DNA of 64,000 bases from Aminobacter ciceronei. Lineage in GTDB: Bacteria > Pseudomonadota > Alphaproteobacteria > Rhizobiales > Rhizobiaceae. The notes beneath the pieces are model-generated. The model had not been told where the DNA came from. It did no database searches and saw only the letters and a list, made by a program, of their open reading frames with translations. The first letter of the stretch is position 1. Each line of letters opens with the position of its first letter. This document shows positions 62,082 to 64,000 of this stretch, one piece after another. Both the position numbers and the translations under genes were made by a program. The stretch lies in the NCBI RefSeq assembly GCF_014138625.1, contig NZ_JACJHY010000007.1, forward strand, positions 62,001 to 126,000, given 5' to 3'.

Positions 62082-62975
62082 ATGCCTGTTTACGAGATTG
62101 CAGCACTGGGTGCCGCGACATGCTGGGCCATCACCGGGCTGATCTCGGCCGGGCCTGCCGGCCATCTCGGTGCGCCGGCGTTCAACCGGCTGCGCCAGCT
62201 CTTCGTCACCGGGCTTTTGGCTGTCTACGTGGTGGCGACCGGCAGCTGGCGCGAACTCGACGCCGGCGTTGCCGGGCCGCTGATCCTGTCGGGCCTGATC
62301 GGTATCTTCGCCGGCGACACGCTTTTGTTTGCCGCGCTGAACCGGCTCGGCCCGCGCCGCTCCGGCATATTGTTTGCGCTCAATGCGCCGATTGCTGCCG
62401 TGCTTGGCTGGATGGTGCTGGGCGAGGATCTGTCCGCCAAGGCCGCGGCCGGCATCGGGTTGACGGTCGCCGGCGTGTTGCTGGCGATCCTGTTCGGCAA
62501 GCGCCGCGACCAGCTGCACGCCTGGGAGACGGTGAAGGGGCCGCTGTGGATCGGCGTGGCGCTCGGGCTGGGAGCCGCCACCGGCCAGGCGATCGGCTCG
62601 ATCATCGCGCGGCCTGTCATGGCGACAGGTATCGACCCGTTCCTCGCCTCGATGCTGCGTGTCGGCATTGCCGCCTTCTGCCTGACGGTGCTGCTGCAAC
62701 TGCCGATCCCGGCGGTGAAGCCGAAGGGGCCGCTGACCTGGAAGGTGGCGGCGTTGACAGCGCTGACCGGCATCATCGCGCTCGCCATCGGCATGACGCT
62801 GCTGCTGTTTGCGCTGTCCGGCGGCAAGGTCGGCATCGTCTCGACCCTGTCTGCCACGTCGCCCGTGATCATCCTGCCGATGCTGTGGGCCAAGACGGGC
62901 GAACGCCCGGCCGGCGGCGCCTGGGCAGGGGCGGCGCTGGTGGTGGCTGGCATGGCGCTGCTGTTCATGAAGTGA
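62082..62975 (+). CDS. DMT-superfamily (EamA) transporter
   Basis: 297 residues with ten membrane segments in two EamA halves (about 5-140 and 150-290). GIFAGDTLLFAALNRLGPRR and GWMVLGEDLSAKAAAGI mark the first half, GKVGIVSTLSATSPVIILP the second. Inner-membrane exporter or importer of a small metabolite. No operon partner is evident. It differs clearly from the other DMT gene at 14057-14977. Confidence 0.9.
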   Translation: MPVYEIAALGAATCWAITGLISAGPAGHLGAPAFNRLRQLFVTGLLAVYVVATGSWRELDAGVAGPLILSGLIGIFAGDTLLFAALNRLGPRRSGILFALNAPIAAVLGWMVLGEDLSAKAAAGIGLTVAGVLLAILFGKRRDQLHAWETVKGPLWIGVALGLGAATGQAIGSIIARPVMATGIDPFLASMLRVGIAAFCLTVLLQLPIPAVKPKGPLTWKVAALTALTGIIALAIGMTLLLFALSGGKVGIVSTLSATSPVIILPMLWAKTGERPAGGAWAGAALVVAGMALLFMK

Positions 62976-63076
62976 GGGCGGCCGGCGGCAAATGAGGCCC
63001 GCACCGGCCCCTGAAATTCAGCAGGATTTGTCAATCCGGATGATGCGATCGTGCCGGGCGGAGCAGGGATCAGCTG

Positions 63077-63544
63077 ATGATGCAGCAAGCCGACATGAAC
63101 GAGTGCAGACTGGCTGATATGCACAACGTGGCTGCGCTCAACGCCGCGATACCAGAGGCCGTGGCGGCGGCGTTTGCAGCATTCCCCGCGCCGGTGCGGG
63201 CGCGATTGCTCGAGATACGCGGGCTGATCCTGTCGACGGCGGCCGAAACGCCGGGCGTCGGGCCATTGACCGAAACGCTGAAATGGGGCGAGCCGGCTTA
63301 TCTGACAGAAGCCAGCGGCAGCGGCTCCACCATACGGCTCGGCTGGCCGAAGCCCGGCGGCCAGACCTGCGCGGTGTATTTCAACTGTCAAACGACGCTG
63401 GTGGAGAGTGTTCGCGCCCATTTTGGCGAAACCTTCACCTATCAGGGCAACAGGGCGCTCCTGCTCGACGTCGATAAACCGTTGCCGGCCCCATTGGCGA
63501 TCTGCCTGGCGATGGCGCTGACCTATCACCGGCGGCAGCGCTGA
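63077..63544 (+). CDS. DUF1801 (YdhG-like) protein
   Basis: 155 residues. The domain includes PAPVRARLLEIRGLILSTAAE, ETLKWGEPAYLTEASGSGST and QTCAVYFNCQTTLVE. DUF1801 proteins have an antiparallel alpha-beta fold similar to frataxin-like proteins and no known function. The start could be at either the first Met or Met7. Confidence 0.85.
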   Translation: MMQQADMNECRLADMHNVAALNAAIPEAVAAAFAAFPAPVRARLLEIRGLILSTAAETPGVGPLTETLKWGEPAYLTEASGSGSTIRLGWPKPGGQTCAVYFNCQTTLVESVRAHFGETFTYQGNRALLLDVDKPLPAPLAICLAMALTYHRRQR

Positions 63545-63562
63545 CCCAGCGGCACATCTCAA

Positions 63563-64000
63563 TCAGTGCAGTTTCGTCACCAGCCGCACCAACCAGTCGG
63601 TCAGGCCCTTGTAGGGCGGGCGGATCAGGTCACTGGCCGAGGGCTCGTATTTGCGCAACACTGGCATCGCCTTGGAGAAGGTGAGGAAACCCTCGCGGCC
63701 GTGATAGTGGCCCATGCCGGAGGCGCCGACGCCGCCGAAGGGCAGGTTGGCGCAGGCGAACTGGTAGAGCGTGTCGTTGACACAAACGCCGCCGGCGACG
63801 ATGCGCGACAGCATGGTTTCGATCTCGGCCTTGTCGTCGCCGAAGCAATAGAGCGCCAGCGGGCGGTCTCGCTCCACCACATAGGCGATGGCCTGGTCCA
63901 GCGAAGCATAGCCGACGATGGGCAGGATCGGCCCAAAGATCTCGTCGCGCATGACGGCGCTGTCAGGGGCGAGATCGAGCACGGCGGTCGGCGCCAGCAG
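63563..64000 (-). CDS. Aldehyde dehydrogenase family, 3' end (partial; coniferyl-aldehyde type)
   Basis: The last 145 codons of a gene that runs off the right edge. MRDEIFGPILPIVGY and AGGVCVNDTLYQFACANLPFGGVGASGMG are strongly like coniferyl-aldehyde dehydrogenases; the catalytic Cys lies outside the window. The C-terminal PPYKGLTDWLVRLVTKL agrees with membrane-associated long-chain types. Substrate class is tentative. Confidence 0.88.
   Translation of the reverse strand: MLAPTAVLDLAPDSAVMRDEIFGPILPIVGYASLDQAIAYVVERDRPLALYCFGDDKAEIETMLSRIVAGGVCVNDTLYQFACANLPFGGVGASGMGHYHGREGFLTFSKAMPVLRKYEPSASDLIRPPYKGLTDWLVRLVTKLH

Noticed and set aside
1-64000. CRISPR array, prophage or restriction-modification system
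   Set aside because: No regularly spaced repeats, phage structural genes or methylase/nuclease pairs were seen on reading both strands.

Overview
The window is high-GC chromosomal DNA from an alphaproteobacterium, most likely a member of the Rhizobiales close to Mesorhizobium or Aminobacter. The evidence is gene content (class II DAHP synthase, DUF1289, DUF2059, DUF2259 and DUF1127 proteins, a PleC/DivJ-type histidine kinase, CobT), dense coding with short overlaps, and dispersed extragenic palindromes of the kind common in rhizobial genomes. No complete IS element, phage, integrase or CRISPR array was seen. One tRNA (Val, anticodon CAC) is present.

Layout. 1-2.3 kb: formamide use (fmdA, AmiS-type channel, fmdB). 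2.3-4.5 kb: aspartic protease, DUF1289, cobT. 4.5-9.3 kb: histidine kinase, SNase-like nuclease, GST, uracil-DNA glycosylase, Lrp/AsnC regulator, AlkD-like repair protein. 9.3-12.8 kb: hydroxyacid dehydrogenase and a polar amino acid ABC transporter without its ATPase. 12.9-17.8 kb: molybdenum cofactor genes (mobB, mobA, moaA) with a DMT exporter, an exported protein, and a foreign-looking glycosyltransferase-like gene sitting between two diverged copies of the moaA/exported-protein junction. 18-23.7 kb: DUF971, FMN-binding oxidase-like protein, msrQ, MarR regulator with a tandem operator and divergent hydrolase, MerR regulator with a BtrH-like enzyme, rhodanese. 24-29.4 kb: L,D-transpeptidase, GT25 plus sulfatase-fold transferase (envelope decoration), small lipoprotein. 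29.3-35.1 kb: a small gene broken by an in-frame TGA, tRNA-Val, gph, rpiA, DUF2059, gor, aroG. 35.2-44.7 kb: GGDEF cyclase, VOC protein, ABM monooxygenase, SulP transporter, purB, membrane and secreted proteins, P1 peptidase, ABC binding protein. 44.8-50.2 kb: flavin reductase and a molybdenum-hydroxylase maturation operon (coxD-coxE-xdhC parts-MoeA/MocA fusion) without structural subunits. 50.2-64 kb: two exported hydrolases, DUF1176, a DUF1127 mini-gene, a possible small RNA, an HPD-motif protein and a mini-ParB, SRPBCC, YbaK, GFA, a frameshifted DeoR regulator, an NlpC-like protein, GNAT, a decayed P-loop kinase, LysR-yeiH, DMT transporter, DUF1801 and the 3' end of an aldehyde dehydrogenase.

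Themes that link genes: molybdenum cofactor assembly (mobAB, moaA) and insertion or sulfuration (coxDE/xdhC/MocA) are both here, on separate loci. The most unusual structure is the glycosyltransferase-like insertion between 0.23-0.28 kb direct repeats. Next are the MarR tandem operator that contains the regulator's own start codons, an orphan terminator suggesting a small RNA next to the DUF1127 gene, and three decaying genes (29.3, 57.3 and 59.6 kb). I found no convincing new multi-gene defence or mobile system.
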